NCBI GenBank assembly: GCA_028290805.1
Contig: JAQGJA010000023.1
Location: 1-6,468 of the forward strand
Origin: Alphaproteobacteria bacterium
GTDB lineage: Bacteria > Pseudomonadota > Alphaproteobacteria > Micavibrionales > SZUA-601
Direction: 5' to 3'
DNA length: 6,468 nt
The notes beneath the pieces are model-generated. The model did no database searches and was not told where the DNA came from. It saw nothing but the letters and a program-made list of their open reading frames with translations. The translations under genes were made by a program, and so were the position numbers. Of the stretch, positions 5,389 through 6,468 are shown one piece after another. Each line of letters begins with the position of its first letter. The first letter of the stretch is position 1.

Positions 5389-6468
5389 ATGAAAACGCTT
5401 TCAGATATTCGCAATACTTTCCTTGGCTATTACGCGGCGCAGGGGCATAGCATTGTGCCATCCGCGCCGTTGGTGCCGCAGAACGACCCGACTTTGATGT
5501 TCGTCAATTCGGGAATGGTGCCGTTCAAGGATGTATTCACGGGCAAGGAAGAGCGTTCCTATACCCGCGCCACTTCAGCGCAAAAATCCGTGCGTGCGGG
5601 CGGCAAGCATAACGATCTTGAGAATGTCGGCTATACGGCGCGGCACCATACGTTTTTTGAAATGATGGGCAATTTTTCCTTTGGCGATTATTTCAAGGAA
5701 GAGGCAATCAAATTCGCCTGGGATATCATCACCCAGGAATTCAGCCTGCCGAAAGACAAGCTGCTTGTCACGGTGTATCATACCGACGAAGAAGCCGTTG
5801 CCTTGTGGAAAAAAATTGCCGGGTTTTCCGATCATAAGATCATCCGCATCTCCACCAATGATAATTTCTGGTCCATGGGCGATACCGGCCCCTGCGGCCC
5901 GTCCTCGGAAATTTTCATCGACCGCGGCGAACATATTTTCGGCGGCCCGCCCGGCTCGCCTGATGAAGATGGCGACCGTTTCCTGGAATTCTGGAATCTT
6001 GTTTTCATGCAATACGAACAGGTGGATAAAGAAACGCGCATTCCTCTGCCAAAAAAATGCATTGATACCGGCATGGGCCTGGAACGCATGGCGTCGATCC
6101 TCCAGGGCAAGGAAAATAATTACGACATCGACCTGTTCCAGGCCATCATTGGCAATATCCAGGAACTGACCCATACGAAACCGGAAGGAGAGAACCTGGT
6201 TTCCCAGCGCATCATTGCCGATCATTTGCGCGCATCTTCTTTCCTGATTGCAGACGGCGTTTTGCCCAGTAATGAGGGGCGCGGCTATGTCCTTCGCCGC
6301 ATCATGCGCCGGGCGATGCGCCATGCGCATTTGCTGGGGGCAAAAGATCCGCTGATAGAAAAACTGGTGCCGGTGCTGGTCCAGCAAATGGGCCAGGCCT
6401 ATCCCGAACTGAACCGTGCAGAAGCCTTGATCAAGGATACATTGTACCGCGAGGAAAACCGTTTCCGC
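5389..6468 (+). CDS. alaS: Alanyl-tRNA synthetase, N-terminal 360 codons (truncated by window end)
   Basis: AlaRS is a class II synthetase that activates alanine with ATP and charges tRNA-Ala in the cytoplasm. The frame is open from 5389 through 6468. The visible part covers the catalytic core and the start of the tRNA-recognition region. It has an N-terminal IRNTFLGYYAAQGH helix and NDPTLMFVNSGM (32-43). Motif 2 follows as SVRAGGKHNDL (67-77) with R69, then ARHHTFFEMMGNFSFGDYF (84-102). WSMGDTGPCGPSSEI spans 161-175, and motif 3 is DTGMGLERM (226-234). ADHLRASSFLIADGV (277-291) and NEGRGYVLRRIMRRA (295-309) are AlaRS hallmarks. The editing and C-Ala domains lie beyond the window. The ATG has only a short AGG (5380-5382) six bases upstream, and the opening matches the family. 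A Ser at 67 replaces the Cys seen in many bacterial homologues just before VRAGG; this is not a known catalytic position. Confidence 0.98.
   Translation, partial: MKTLSDIRNTFLGYYAAQGHSIVPSAPLVPQNDPTLMFVNSGMVPFKDVFTGKEERSYTRATSAQKSVRAGGKHNDLENVGYTARHHTFFEMMGNFSFGDYFKEEAIKFAWDIITQEFSLPKDKLLVTVYHTDEEAVALWKKIAGFSDHKIIRISTNDNFWSMGDTGPCGPSSEIFIDRGEHIFGGPPGSPDEDGDRFLEFWNLVFMQYEQVDKETRIPLPKKCIDTGMGLERMASILQGKENNYDIDLFQAIIGNIQELTHTKPEGENLVSQRIIADHLRASSFLIADGVLPSNEGRGYVLRRIMRRAMRHAHLLGAKDPLIEKLVPVLVQQMGQAYPELNRAEALIKDTLYREENRFR

Noticed and set aside
5575..6387. A 270-codon minus-strand open frame opposite alaS.
   Set aside because: The plus strand encodes unmistakable AlaRS motifs through the same region. 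The antisense translation has no recognisable family and no supporting ribosome-binding site.

Overview
The window reads as an ordinary chromosomal segment of a motile Gram-negative bacterium, most likely an alphaproteobacterium. The reasons are the style of the FtsE, FtsX and AlaRS sequences, the fliK-flgD-flgE gene order, and a near-perfect sigma-54 promoter in front of a hook operon, which is the regulatory logic known from Caulobacter flagellar genes. The order or genus cannot be resolved from the sequence alone. Codon use looks uniform across the window. I see no insertion sequence, phage gene, tRNA, rRNA or CRISPR array.

Layout: five genes run on the minus strand and one on the plus strand. 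Read along the minus strand they are ftsE (5305-4628), ftsX (4628-3720), a 123-bp gap carrying a sigma-54 promoter, fliK (3596-1809), flgD (1794-1102) and flgE (1053 to the window's left edge, truncated). On the plus strand alaS starts at 5389 and leaves through the right edge, also truncated. The 83-bp gap between ftsE and alaS is a divergent promoter region. No stretch over 300 bases lacks a gene.

How the genes work together: FtsE and FtsX form the ABC-type divisome complex that couples ATP hydrolysis in the cytoplasm to activation of peptidoglycan hydrolysis in the periplasm. FliK, FlgD and FlgE make one functional unit. FlgE is the hook subunit, FlgD caps the growing hook, and FliK measures the hook and switches the export apparatus to late substrates. 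AlaRS is the housekeeping alanyl-tRNA synthetase.

The most informative non-coding signals are these: a full-consensus sigma-54 promoter at 3655-3670 (minus); a 7-bp inverted repeat straddling its predicted start site; a 12-bp perfect palindrome about 90 bp upstream, at an enhancer-like distance inside the ftsX 3' end; a probable leaderless start of ftsE; and a 6-bp-arm inverted repeat in which the candidate -35 boxes of ftsE and alaS overlap. I found no evidence of a wholly new biological system. The interest here is regulatory.
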